A stretch of 64,000 nucleotides of DNA from Favolaschia claudopus (Eukaryota > Basidiomycota > Agaricomycetes > Agaricales > Mycenaceae): positions 1,674,001 through 1,738,000 of the forward strand of contig JAWWNJ010000011.1 of NCBI GenBank assembly GCA_037176885.1, given 5' to 3'. Numbering within the stretch: the first letter of the stretch is position 1; the number at the start of each line of letters is the position of its first letter. This document shows positions 12,201 to 22,190 of the stretch, in pieces. The notes beneath the pieces were generated by a model. It was not told the origin of the DNA, ran no database searches, and was given only the letters and a program-made list of their open reading frames with translations. The position numbers and the translations under genes were made by a program.

Positions 12201-13459
12201 TGCGCAAACATAATAGCATTTGCATGCATGCGCACACGCCCCGAGTTTACACGGATAACACACCGATTGTGACGAACCTTCGCAATCATCATCTGCTCTG
12301 CATAAGACAAGTCCTGTAGTTCGGGAGGTACCGAACCCAGCCAACAATGCTTAGCCAGTGCATCTTTAGGGATCTTTGACTCAGCCAGTGCACCTTCACA
12401 CTCAGTGCACAGATGTTCACAACTGTCTGCTAGGACAGGACCCGGGATTTCTTCGATGTGATCCTCAGAGCGAAGACGTTCTTTTCGCGTTACTCCGAGC
12501 CCTTCGGCACGTAAGATTTCAAGGGAACCCTGAAAGTTAGCAAGCAATGAGAGATGACTTAACGGATACAGCATTCCGCAGACGGCACATCCGGCCTCAA
12601 CAAAACGCTCCGGAAGGAACGCGTTACAGATGCCGGACAGGATGGGATGCAAATCTGTTGATTTAAGCGGCTCGGGGGGAAACGATGCGAACGGTAGATT
12701 ACCGAGTGCAAGCTTTTTCTTGTATCGCAACTTTTGCGCAGCTTGAGCTATCTGAGCAGCTTGCACACACTTGTATGCATCAGACATAATAGAAACAGTG
12801 GAAGATTTCTTTGAATGGTTATCCCTAGGAGCGGGGGCCATGAATCGCATAATTGAAATAAATGGAGGGCATGACGTGCAAGTGTGAGCTTCAAGAATAG
12901 CTCTCGTATCAGCAACACGAAGGTTTTTATGAACCGAAACAGCATGCAGCTTGGCGGCATGTAACATTTCATCGCGAGTGAGCAGCTTCAAGATATCACA
13001 AAGAGGGAGATCAGTAGCAATAAATGCAGGGTTTCGATTGAGGATTGCGTCCGCATCCTCGAGTGAACATTGAACCTCAAACATGAATGAGCCGTTGGCA
13101 AGATCATCGAGCCCATGATTGTTAACAACACGAGGAACAACCATTTCTGCGGAAAATTTGCCATTAACGCGTGCACCGCCACCGCTCACCAGTAAACGTG
13201 GGCCACGCTCGACAGCCTTGACAAACGGCTTGGAATAGCCTCGAATCCGGGGCCGCAAGAAAGGGCCGTGTGCAAAGAGAAGTAGACAGGATAAAAGAAA
13301 TGGACTGATGAAGTCAGATTGCCCAAGGCAATGATCGAGCATACTGTATCTCCCTGTATGGAGGCAACCGTCACGGTAACGGTGGGGTCGGTTGCGTTGC
13401 CTCTTTTTGACGTGGTCACGGTCACGGTGAGGGTCGTTTCCTTGAAAAAATCGTGACAT
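9227..13459 (-). CDS. Helitron 1 Rep half (HUH endonuclease) with DUF6570-like region
   Basis: N-terminal half of the Helitron RepHel protein, which nicks DNA and starts rolling-circle transposition. A DUF6570-like segment (NRCVIRVNSGRVRMHANAI...LKVYLKLPP) sits near residues 395-440. The Helitron-like N domain follows (RNLLLYHDKRFQMDTYFPMI). The two-histidine Rep motif TLHLHALIWV is near residue 830, and the tyrosine motif SYVSDYISK near 1062. A Cys-rich stretch (CTTPECNGACEAC) lies between them. The first ~40 residues derive from an inverted-repeat element, so the native start may be the Met at about 13340 (MLDHCLGQ). The frame terminates at 9227 only because it shifted near 9285; the other frame carries the expected NFNLRYECNDARDDYYA continuation. 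Confidence 0.85.
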   Translation of the reverse strand: MSRFFQGNDPHRDRDHVKKRQRNRPHRYRDGCLHTGRYSMLDHCLGQSDFISPFLLSCLLLFAHGPFLRPRIRGYSKPFVKAVERGPRLLVSGGGARVNGKFSAEMVVPRVVNNHGLDDLANGSFMFEVQCSLEDADAILNRNPAFIATDLPLCDILKLLTRDEMLHAAKLHAVSVHKNLRVADTRAILEAHTCTSCPPFISIMRFMAPAPRDNHSKKSSTVSIMSDAYKCVQAAQIAQAAQKLRYKKKLALGNLPFASFPPEPLKSTDLHPILSGICNAFLPERFVEAGCAVCGMLYPLSHLSLLANFQGSLEILRAEGLGVTRKERLRSEDHIEEIPGPVLADSCEHLCTECEGALAESKIPKDALAKHCWLGSVPPELQDLSYAEQMMIAKVRHNRCVIRVNSGRVRMHANAIMFAQPTLKVYLKLPPSRDEMSEVLAFVFTGSAAPTQEDFDRTPMLVRRDKVAGALNWLKLNHEGYAELEISEENLMSYKLHDIPVVVDYRKTEAHPHDSIPLAARSVNDSNEEHGTSNGQCTFAVHGLTGAEYSDATMTTIKAVALQHLTRKGSMLGIGRADDPEPMYRNVEAYPGMFPWLFPYGKGGIGHPSHHRIMSDLTRKRNLLLYHDKRFQMDTYFPMIAFNHEQLRGASVGSKVFVKRSNFQDISRRLRRINPEVAGNIADRLAEGEHVKPQTEQEKDCFDLMHDLDGIGAHVPGAATSKRHQRNQIWSTTAFMGAPTWFVTMAWNDSGHPLALYYAQEDTVYRPQIKTSDERNRLMSKNPVAAARFFHFMVQVFLEEILCWEKERIGVFGRTNGFYGTVEQQGRLTLHLHALIWVANAFSPQEIRDKLLAKDSQFTARLIAYLESAHQGEFIHGPLAEVSARVGFDPEAESGEIDTHGSAIPKPTLTLPQAPPLDSLCTTPECNGACEACVKLSRWLDKYGHEVDNLLLRSNVHKCRHSIIDEEEQDTKKDWRHLKKRNKNKIRVQERRGCMTKSGVCKARFPRECFETTTVDDEGHLNMKHHEPKMNTVNPVITYFSRCNTDCTSLLSGTAVKAVVSYVSDYISKLGLKSYQAFASVFDVFERNSDNAVTGDESTRTLMRQMVNSMSTKMEIGSPMASLYLLGNPDHYASHTYVNFSWRTYVTFVKRYWLSEAQLNSDFDMGEEIPEELIALRNNRGDLLTSSIVDDYTMRPFVYDSVNLYEWIQCHQKRQLTDAERSDFEEARKLRDQYLTQLELLEKETDENSTENDDASFIEDDLGSIASTDSDTLLRAQDVSWKLTDPDDVIIECQARWDKENRAAKHPFVGDHSERDTHGVYCDFSRLDTIIPNFLGGAIPRSDRGDREYYCMSILTIFKPWREPRNLKDSLSTWDESFQAHEFTVRQQQLLKISTYATNAMTRETITTLK
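9283..9287 (-). other. Frameshift in an A5 tract splitting Helitron 1 RepHel
   Basis: The minus strand reads CTAAAAATTTC. With one more A the Rep frame would run straight into the conserved NFNLRYECNDARDDYYA helicase leader. As written, the Rep ORF ends 58 bases later. A homopolymer deletion in the element or a base-calling error both fit. The heptamer is a poor match to a -1 slippery site. Confidence 0.7.
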
Positions 13460-13630
13460 CGAAAAATATGGTTTAAATGCCCCAAAAAATCAGTAAGCGC
13501 CTTGGGCGCCTTGGACACCCGTTGCCTCTTTTGGCAACGGTCACGGCTCACGGAGGGTCGGTTGCCTTGAAATAAGGCAACCGTTTTGTCACGGTCGCTT
13601 GGCGGTTGCCTCCATACAGGGAGATACAGT
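13343..13630. repeat. Element with 28-bp perfect terminal inverted repeats at the 5' side of Helitron 1
   Basis: The arms at 13343-13370 and 13603-13630 are perfect reverse complements (actgtatctccctgtatgg... on the left). Outside them the match resumes imperfectly (gagcat / aaatgctc). Inside, a roughly 95-bp unit rich in ggtcacggt is present twice, and two short hairpins stand out: ccgttgcc-tctttt-ggcaacgg (13519-13540) and ggttgcctt-gaaat-aaggcaacc (13560-13582). No clear target duplication is visible. MITE or foldback element. Confidence 0.75.
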
Positions 13631-13726
13631 AAATGCTCTGGGGAGTACGGGGTTACTACGGGATATGGAGGCAGGAGACGTAGTGCTCATCGAGCACGAA
13701 ATATTCAACATAAAAGAGACCATATG

Positions 13727-14147
13727 TTTTACGCCGGGCTCAACGGCGACCCGCTGAAAGGATTTTATGACAGAGATAAGGATTATTACGCCGGTCTCAA
13801 CGGCGACCCGCTGAAAGGATTTTTTGACAGAGATAAAGGTTTTTACGCCGGTCTCAACGGCAGAGATGAAGAATTCTACGCCGGTCTCAATGGCGACCCT
13901 TGTATGGGATTTCATCTCTGGAGATGTTGAACTCCAGAGACCAGAGATAAAGGTTTTTATTACGCCGGTCTCAATGGCGACCCGCTGAAAGGATTTCATC
14001 CCAGCCATTTGGCTTATGGGACCAGAGATGAATGATTCTACGCCGGTCTCAATGGCGACCCTTGTATGGGATTTCATCTCTGGAGATGTTGAACTCCAGA
14101 GAACAGAGATAATATGAATTACGCCGGTCTCAATGGCGGAGAGATTA
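13727..14147. repeat. Minisatellite of about 56 bp units
   Basis: The core tacgccggtctcaacggc recurs near 13730, 13787, 13843, 13877, 13961, 14039 and 14121. In most units gacccgctgaaaggatt and agagataa follow. Internal blocks such as gggatttcatctctggagat are themselves duplicated. It is open in both directions and gives repetitive peptides (GLNGDPLKGF, RVAIETGV), but nothing else suggests a gene. Confidence 0.8.
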
Positions 14148-14352
14148 AGTAGCCCACCGCTCTCAACGATGTCCCAAAATTGGGGATGGCAGGAATGTCG
14201 AGTGCCCCGAGGGAGGGGATGGAAGGGATATTCGCATAAAGATGCACAGCGTACATCTAAAGGACTGTGAGGGACCAGTTGCAATAACGGGACCAAGTCA
14301 CTTACCCCTACATAGATACGCCTCTGGAAATCGTTCCATGGGAAATCGACAG

Positions 14353-14733
14353 TCAGCGGGCAACTGGGCAAATGTAATTACATTCACCTGCACTGTATCG
14401 AAGCATCCCAGCTGACAGTTGGCAATTACAGTCTGCTGTAGAGGTTGGCACGCAAGCACCACAGAGCACGCAAACCTTACCTTGATGTATGAAGACTGGG
14501 GCGGCAAATTCACCCAAGACGCGCACGAAGCTATCAAAAGCAGGGGAAACCACGGTGGCGGCAGAGACATTCAAGCAAGGCGCCGCGAGAGAGGAAGAGG
14601 CAGTGATAGGCACGGCAGACTTGAAGCAGGCGACATTGTGGAGAGCTTCTCCGATACCGGGGTGGCCGCCATACAAGCAAAATAGCAGAGTTGCGAGGAA
14701 AAAACCAGCACAGACTCTGCGAGAGAACAACAT
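14353..14733 (-). CDS. Possible small secreted cysteine-rich protein
   Basis: A 126-residue ORF starting at the ATG at 14733. It begins MLFSRRVCAGFFLATLLFCL, a credible signal peptide with basic n-region and hydrophobic core. The remaining ~100 residues contain nine cysteines, several clustered (KVCVLCGACV, DCNCQ, ECNYIC). Small, secreted and Cys-rich is the usual profile of fungal effector candidates, but I recognise no family. An in-frame upstream ATG (14862) would extend the product. There is no splice or promoter evidence, and the surroundings are repeat DNA, so a chance ORF cannot be excluded. Confidence 0.35.
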   Translation of the reverse strand: MLFSRRVCAGFFLATLLFCLYGGHPGIGEALHNVACFKSAVPITASSSLAAPCLNVSAATVVSPAFDSFVRVLGEFAAPVFIHQGKVCVLCGACVPTSTADCNCQLSAGMLRYSAGECNYICPVAR

Positions 14734-16085
14734 TTGTAGGGAGATGAGATGAGAGTAAGAGGTAAGAGTATTGTCGGCGTAGACGAACGTCGAAGCGTCG
14801 AAGACCCGGCCGCCCACCCGGCGGATGATTGTTGCTATCACACTGAAACATGATGACCACAAAAAAGGTCACAGCGTCACGTTCCCGCCAAAAGCCGGAC
14901 AATTCTGATCGCAACAGGATGGTAAAGAACGATTTCCTTCCTAAAGTCAGGAATCGTAAAACTGACGCGGGGATCAGTCACGGTGTCACAGTCACAAAAC
15001 TTTCCCACCGTCGACCAAAACGCGGGGAACAGTATAAGATACTTCTAAAAACTACCTCTACGCTGCGTAATGTAAAATGATAAACTACACCGCCAATGGT
15101 CAGACACGTGGGGTTGAGCTGGAGACGAGATGTATGGCAACGATTAGCGTTCTGCTCTGCCAAGCAGAACTTATTCACTGATCCGAGGATGCCGAGTGAT
15201 TTCGGTAACGTCAAGCTGTCTGAGGACCCCAAGGACCTCCCAAGGTCACTGTGACCGTGTTCCTCGACGATCAGGTGCATAACGGTGCATACTATGTGGG
15301 GGACACTTTGTGATTTTAGTGGGAGGATATGGGAGGTGTATAGTGTATAGCTGATGTTGCTTAGCCCCTTACAAATATCGGCAGGCTCGGTGTAAAATCC
15401 GACGCAAAATTATGGCTTTTGATGTTGCAATGACATCAACTTGAAGTAACCAAAAAAGGCAATACACGTCGAACCAACTCAGCCTAACTGAGGTGAGGAA
15501 AGTTGAAGGTGCTGGAAACAAAATTTATACTTACCTTGAAGTTCTCACAGTGTATCTTCCGGACCCCAGTAGGCTGGCAGTAGCCTGCTTTCGTCGTCAC
15601 TCTGAGCCTTCATACACTTCAGGTAAGGACAAAGGGCTAGCAAGGAACTAGATAAAGGAATTGTAAGCCATACAATGGGGTGTATGGACTTGAGATTCTT
15701 ATGTCTAAAACAATATCAACACAATAATGAGTTTGATTCCTCCGAAAAACAACTATTGTCCCATTCCTTCCAAGGCGAGTTCAGAAGCTCGACAATTGGT
15801 CGTACATTACTTACCTGTCTCGCTAGCAGTTCATCCAGCACCGCGGGATTGACATCAGATTACTGAGAGCTCCTCTGGTGTTGCAACCCAACCTTCGTGA
15901 AACTGTTTTGCATCTGCGATAAATTAATTCGGGGATTTGAAGCATTTCTATGAAGGTGGACAACATACTGTACTTACTGTGTTGGACATTGACGCAGCGC
16001 CTGGTCGCTGACCTAAACATTTCCTAATCAATCTACTTAGTCGATCACTCTGTAACATATTGATCCTGGACGAAGAGACGGACCC

Positions 16086-16170
16086 CTAACGGTTCTCTCT
16101 TCGTACCAGGTATGGCTCGTATATTCTACTCGCCCATGTATTATCTAACGGTTCTCTCTTCGTACCAGGA
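16086..16170. repeat. Direct repeat, 25 bases twice
   Basis: ctaacggttctctcttcgta plus ccagg occurs at about 16086-16110 and 16146-16170, separated by 35 bases. The first copy also pairs with an upstream acgaagaga to form a hairpin. Confidence 0.75.
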
Positions 16171-17181
16171 CTATATATATATTTGTTTGATATACTGTAT
16201 ATTATTGGAGCAAGTTAAGTAAGTCATCTGTTTTCTTGCTTGACAAGAATACTCATTCACAAAGGACAGCAGAGGCTTGGATGAGGAGGATATGTGGGCG
16301 GATCGGAAATATAAATTCACAATCTTAAATAGTAAGCAGTGAATGATGAAACATGTTCAACACACCTGCCAAAATTGAACGAGGTGAGGATATTTGAATT
16401 CAGTTTTCCCTTGTTAAGTATTCCCTCAGCCTCGTACCGGTCTATCTCCTCTTCAATGAGTTGCTTATCCTCAAACTCAGCACATTGTTCTGCCTCTGCC
16501 TTTTCACTTCTGACATCTTGGCTGCTGGAGGTGTTGAGGCAACAATATCAGACTCTGTCAGAGATTTAGTCAGTACTCAAGCAGGTTGGAAATCGACTTG
16601 AATCATGAACTGTGTGATATGTACTGAGTCACGAATGACACAAAGGGTTGGCACTCAGGAATGGAAGATAGCAGGCAGACATTCTAGGCGAGGTTTTACG
16701 GGTTAGAAGTCGTGTTCTAAAAAATAAAAAGACATGCCTTGAGTTATCAGAGGTATTTGACGCGTAATGGGGGTCCCAGACGCGTCGAAACATGCAGGAA
16801 CGCGTTGATTCATTAGCCGGAGACGCGTCGGAGAAACAGCACGTGAGTTCCAAAAAAGGAAGTTTATACTCGTGTATAATGCCAATGGGGCCGGTGGGTA
16901 GTTCAACGAAGCGGTAACTAACAGCAAAGAGTCATGAAAGCGGGGTGGAGAAAGAGCTCGAGGTGAGTGAGAAGGCGATGAACAGGGAATACGTCGCCGG
17001 CAGTCCCGATTGCTATGATGCTTATCTCTGTTGTTCGCAATGTTGAGCAGAGTTCTTGGGGTCCTTGGGTTGCGGAACGTTACCTTCATCAGATGAAATC
17101 AGCGGATCAGAGAGCAGAACGCTAAACATGGGTCGAAAACAGAGCAGAACGCTAATCGTTGCCATAGAGATGTGTACCAGA

Positions 17182-17241
17182 CATTGAAGGAGACTGGGTT
17201 CCAGCTGACAATCTGCTGGATCCCAGCTTCAGTCTTCAATG
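17182..17241. repeat. 60-nt near-perfect foldback
   Basis: Reads cattgaag-agactggg-ttccag, a short loop, then ctgga-cccag-cagtcttcaatg. The arms are about 25 bases with a few mismatches or bulges. No flanking duplication seen. Confidence 0.6.
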
Positions 17242-18559
17242 GGTCCAGCATGACTCCAGGTTAGGCTGGTGCTCAGCTGCAAGTCCGGCTGATTACAGGG
17301 TGCTCTTTCGGCTGTTGGATTGAGACACATATTTTCGAAATGAGCAAATATAATATATTGGGAGGGGGGCAAATACTACGTAGAGAAGCGGTAATTAAAA
17401 ACAACCTTAGTTCTCGCCATCGTCCGCCTGCGGCCATATTGCGAGCTATGCCCCGTGCAGAAGGGTGGAGTAGAAACAGTGGAGAGAGCCGACACACAAA
17501 TGTGGTGTTATTTCACGGTCGTTGTTGCTAGGATATGCAGCTCGGGGTAGCGAAGTAGTCGATGAAAATTTAATCATCTACAAAATGCGTTAGCTATTGA
17601 ATAGGGTAAGCCGCAATTGAACAAAAACACACCCAAGTGTTATCCCGAAAGCTATGCACTGTACGACCAGCACATACCCCGCCTCCGCCCCCGCCTCGAC
17701 ACGAAAAGCTTCAGTGATTGGGTCAACTTGAAACTTGAGAGCGGCGAACGACTTCGAGCCTTATTGAGCAGCTTGTTGTTGAGCAGCTTGAACGACTTCG
17801 AAATCTTGAGCGGCTTGGAAGTGTTGAGGACTCCAGGGAGTTGCGGACTTGAAGACATTAGGTGCTTGAATATTTGAGTTGGGGATAGAGCAACGCGCGG
17901 CAACGAGTTTTGAAGAGCTTGACACAAGGGACCTAGGAATGGCTTGAAAGCGAGGGTAGTGGTACAAACGCGTATGTGCAAGCTTGCAATACTCTTGAGA
18001 TTGGAACGTCAAGCCTCAGAGCGATGCCAGGGGTGTGTATCTTGCTGCTTGGAGCGTGAGGACAAGGAGAGGCCCTGGGGAGCGTTGACGAGGGCTAGAT
18101 GGGATGTGGGGAGGAGGGATGGTGGCGGTTAAGAGCAAGTCGCGACGGCGTGAGACGGGGATGATCGATGTCAGAAAGCAACATGCGCACGGACCAAATC
18201 ACGTGCAAATCTCCGCGACAACGAAATCCGCACTCTCGTCGACGGTCGAACGGCCTGAACGTTCCCGAACATTGAGTGGTGGCCTGTTACCTCGTCCTTC
18301 TTGTCAGACGTAGTTCAAATGATATTTTTGGATAGAGTGATGCAATTTGTAAAGATGGTCAGCAGCTTCAATGTGTGCTGCGTACCAGCAATCTTCGGGC
18401 TGGAGGATGGCTGGCAGGCCCCCGCCTACCACCTGAGCATTCCAGCTGTGTGCCAGCCCTACACCACCTGGACCCATCTTTCAATGCAGCCGCCATCAAG
18501 GTGATCGCGCCAGGCGGTGGCATCATGTCGGCACTTTGGCGGTGTACTACGGAAATTTA

Positions 18560-18700
18560 CAGGCTCCGCGCAGCGGGCCTCCGCGGCGAGCGGCAGCACC
18601 ACGCAGTGGGCCCAGCGGCGAGCGACACTTAGCACCACGCACGGCGAGCGGTAGCACCACGCAGTGGGCCTCGCGGCGAGCGCAGCCCCGCGCAGCGGTC
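18560..18700. repeat. GC-rich minisatellite
   Basis: Imperfect tandem units built on ggcgagcg and agcaccacgcagtgggcc, seen twice nearly complete (about 18595 and 18651) with degenerate partials between and around them. Confidence 0.65.
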
Positions 18701-18880
18701 GGGGTCTGGGGTGGAAAACCCCAGCCGTCCGGGCCGGCGCCCGCAAAAGTCTCCCCAACTATTCAATATTCATGATTATCTTATTGAAATTTGGTTAAGA
18801 ATGTGACAGAAATAAACAAATATACATTCATTCCAAATACGAAATTAACTACAGGCCGTCAGGCAAAAGGAGGGGGGTCT

Positions 18881-18901
18881 GGGGGGAACAACGTTCCCCC
18901 C
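18881..18901. repeat. G/C-block palindrome
   Basis: ggggggaac, a 3-base loop, then gttcccccc. It stands just upstream of a second complementary pair (gacgcggggaa ... ttccccgcgtc, about 18925-18977), so the segment can fold strongly. Confidence 0.7.
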
Positions 18902-19621
18902 AGCGAAACGTTGACCAAAAAAACGACGCGGGGAAGCCGTGGGAAGTCACGGTCACAATGTGACATTTCCCCGCGTCTGTTTAATCTCCATATTTGCATC
19001 TTGAGAGCTACTCGACGTCTTATTCGTGTAAGTTTTCGGCGCCAGTAGCGGTGGGGCTAATCTGAAAACTTGATGGGCTGCAATCTGTGCAACACCTCTT
19101 CAGCGCTTCAGCTTCAGCATCTGAGCTACGAGAGCGAATTGTATTGCGCCCGAGAGCCGATGCCGCTTTGCCACTGGCATCACTTTCGATCCTATTGCAG
19201 CTTGCACTTGACTTGCACCTTGCTTGCACCAACCGCCATGATCATCGCGTCAATGTATTGCCAGCAGACGATCACCTCCACCCCTCGAAGCATCTGGACG
19301 CGAACACAGTCTCATCGCAGTGTCTTCTACCATGGAACGCTCTTTCTGATTTCAAACGTGACACTTTTTTTCGTTTCAAACTCTGGCAAGCCGCAACCCG
19401 AACCAGAACAAAGACCCTGGTTGACAACGGTGGACCCTGACTAGCTTGATTCGGAAGCTTGAACGAAAGAACAAAAGGCAGACACTGCGTCACAGAATCA
19501 CAGTCCGCCCACAAAGTGCCCACAACCGCAGCTACAACCGCCCACACACTTGTGCCACCGCCAAATACGAACGTCGACAGTCGAGAGTACGCTGGCACGA
19601 GTCGCTTGAGAACGTTGGCGA

Positions 19622-22190
19622 ATGTCTATCCCACCCTCCACCTGGGAAGAGGTTTTGAAGGAACTTCACAAGTTCCCCAATCTCGACGACATTGTGCGTG
19701 CGGCCAAAGCTCTATCTATCCTCGTCGCTTGGTACTTGTCACAGCCCATCCCTGCTTTGGATCCCCGTTATGTGGATCTATGGGAGAGCTTCAAACTGCT
19801 CCAACGCGCGCCTGAACTGCACGAGATGTTGAAGCGTGCACACCCCGCAGATTTCTACGAACACATCAGAAATTCAGGCATGTAGCTTGGCATGACCCAA
19901 CGTTCACATCATTGATGTTGTGCTTGAAGTTCTCATCCGTAGGCCCGACGCCGTATTCCCCAAGAAAGCTCAAGACTATCTGAATGAAATCAGACCCCAC
20001 TTGGCTACGTTTGTGGGCGACCCGGCGCCCATTTACCCTTGGGAACCACATCCTAAACCGTCCGATCCAGACATGCTCGCACATTTGGAATCGCTCGGAA
20101 TTCTGTGTCCAGGCGACCATGCTCTTCCTCTCGTCATTCTGAAAGATTTGGGAACTTTCGACGACAATCCGATTCTCCATTCTCGGTTGGACAACATCTT
20201 CGTGCGGGGGAAGAAAACGTATGCGTTGTTTGGAGTGCAATCATTCTTCTTCTGACGCTTCGTTAGTATCTTGGTCAATACTTCAGGCTCAGGCAAAACC
20301 AGGCTCGTATTTGAAGGCCTCACTGGCCGCTGGGGTTTCTATTTCACAATACGGAACTTTTCGTTTCGAGAGCTTGGCTCAAACGATGTCTCCCACGTAT
20401 TGAGGGGTTTAGCGGGTGACCGCGATTTCACAGAACGGGTTTATGCCTCCGATATCAACTCTGCTCAGAAACTTGCATGCAATCATACCCTCGCCAAGAG
20501 CTATCTCAACCAACTCCTTCTCGCGCGCCTCCTTATATTTCGCATGTTCCTCGAAATTGTTCACGAGACGGGGACGGGGACAACCGAGGACCATAGAATG
20601 AAGTGGCTGCTCATACAACTTGTTCCATACCTGGATGGCGAAGACATTTTTGCTGAACTGTGCGAACATCTATGTGATTATGATGCTGAGGAGAGTCTCT
20701 CAAGTACTTTGACCACAATCCACCGACTGCTAGGCCATGACAACCACATCTTTATTACTGTTGACGAGGGACAGGCTGTTGCAAGTGCCTCTAATACATG
20801 TCTCCCGCTTGCTTTCGACACGGATTACGCAAATCATCCGATCTTGCTCAATATGGTGGATATCTGGGACCAGCAATTCCCTGCAGGCTCCTTGTCCTGG
20901 GTCATTGCTGGTACTGTCATTTCAAAGCATATCTTTGACCGTCCAAAGTACGCAGAGCAAGTGCGATGGATATCGGATACGGGCTCATTTGATGACCCGA
21001 CGCTTCACGAGCAGTATCTGCGGCGTTTTCTCCCGCCTGATTTTCTGAGCACAGATTCAGGACGAGCGTTCTTGCAGCGGGCGTGGGCATGGACAGGCGG
21101 AAGGTCAGTGGTGTGTCTCTCGGGCTTCCTGGTATATTAATCGCTTTGCAGGCACCGCTACACCGCGTCATTGGTTTTGGAGCTGATTGTCTGGAATTTC
21201 CAGAAGCCCCACACCGTGCTTGACGACTATGTCGCGAAATTCACTAAATCTCAACCTCCGGACGGCAAACGGTGGAGGGAAATAGAGCAACGACATGACT
21301 GGGTAGTGACTAGGAGTGCTGATTCTTTAAGCAGCATGCGCACTCTGAATTTTGAGATGTCGTACAGTGAAGCAGGTGCGTTGTACCCACTCATCATGCT
21401 CATTCATCCATGACCTCGCAATCTAGTTCGATTTCACTTGCGAAGTACTATCTATCACTACCTCGTCGCCGAACGCCATCATCCGCTGTTTCCAGGAAAC
21501 AATATAGTCGTGGTTTCGATAGCCTTTGGACGATTTACCGATGCGGAGATGAAAGAGATTGCATTCGACGAGCCGATGCCTGTCGTCGGCTTTGCACAAT
21601 GGTTGACCGAGGTCTCCTCTCGGGATTTGCCCTGGGATTTCAATCGTGTCGTCCACGTCAAAAACCTCCTTGCTTGCATCCAGCAGACGCCTCCCCTCAC
21701 CTCCAAGGCCTTCGCTGCATGTCTCGCTTTCTATCTAGCTCGCGCTTTCACTTCTGAGCCCACGCTATCTGACATCTTTTCATTCGCCGTGCCGATCCCG
21801 GCGTGGGCGATGCAGTCTGCAAAGCTCGTGATGCCCAATGCCACAAGTGGTGTGGCCCCCCAGTCTAATACACCTGTCGCCCCCCTTGTGACAAGCGCAC
21901 ACAGTGTAGACGAGGTCGTGGTGTGGATGGAGCATGCACATGGGGATCGTACTCCATTCTGCATTCCCGCCTCCGAAGCGCTGGCACCCGACCTACTCTT
22001 CTCTCTCGAGCTTTCCGACGGAACAGAAGTTTCAGTCGTCATGCGCGTTTCGCCAGCGAAAAGCGACGGCGGCGATCTTCTTGCCGACCTTGATGACGCT
22101 AGGTTGTTTTGCGACTCGGTAAGGCGACCATTCTTTCTTGTCGCGTCATGTATTTATTGACGACAGGAGCACGGTGTCGACTCTGCATAG
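19622..22190 (+). CDS. CR-type NTPase-nuclease-like protein, copy B (truncated by TAG)
   Basis: Exons 19622..19877, 19930..20218, 20267..21103, 21152..21375, 21427..22118, 22167..22190 give 773 residues. The intron positions equal those of copies A and C, and exons 1, 2, 3, 4 and 5 have the same lengths as in C. The header is residues 1-182. The NTPase has Walker A NTSGSGKT (near 187), Walker B ITVDEGQ and sensor-like VIAGTVI. The nuclease-like domain has APDLLFSLEL near 722 but VVMRVSP at the expected lysine position. Intron 1 starts with GC (19878) where copy C has GT. Exon 6 meets TAG at 22188-22190, where copy C reads TCG, so the basic C-terminal tail is not translated. It may be a truncated protein or an early pseudogene. 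Confidence 0.8.

Larger units (their letters stand above)
6003..13459 (-). mobile_element. Helitron 1: autonomous rolling-circle transposon, ends not resolved
   Basis: A minus-strand Rep-helicase coding block of about 7.4 kb with almost no introns. The order is DUF6570-like N-terminus, Helitron-like N domain, HUH Rep, Pif1 helicase, then a ubiquitin-protease-like C-terminus. Its reading frame is broken once, near 9283-9287. I could not fix the 5'-TC and 3' hairpin ends. An inverted-repeat element (13343-13630) overlaps the upstream end of the ORF, so the true 5' terminus may be disrupted or lie further upstream. Confidence 0.85.
14863..19621. other. Repeat-rich DNA without a convincing gene
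   Basis: No ORF here has a recognisable domain or coherent exon structure. Two stretches (14930-15030 and 18880-18980) share words such as gacgcggg and gtcacggt and may be decayed ends of related elements. A 25-base direct repeat, short foldbacks and a GC-rich minisatellite are listed separately. At 17700-17900 there are irregular cttga/ttgag repeats. Confidence 0.5.

Noticed and set aside
13589..14371. 260-residue ORF of repeated RVAIETGV-type peptides
   Set aside because: It is translation of the minisatellite; both strands are open and no domain or start context supports it.
17652..18012. Leu/Lys/Ser-rich ORFs
   Set aside because: They arise from cttga/ttgag simple repeats.
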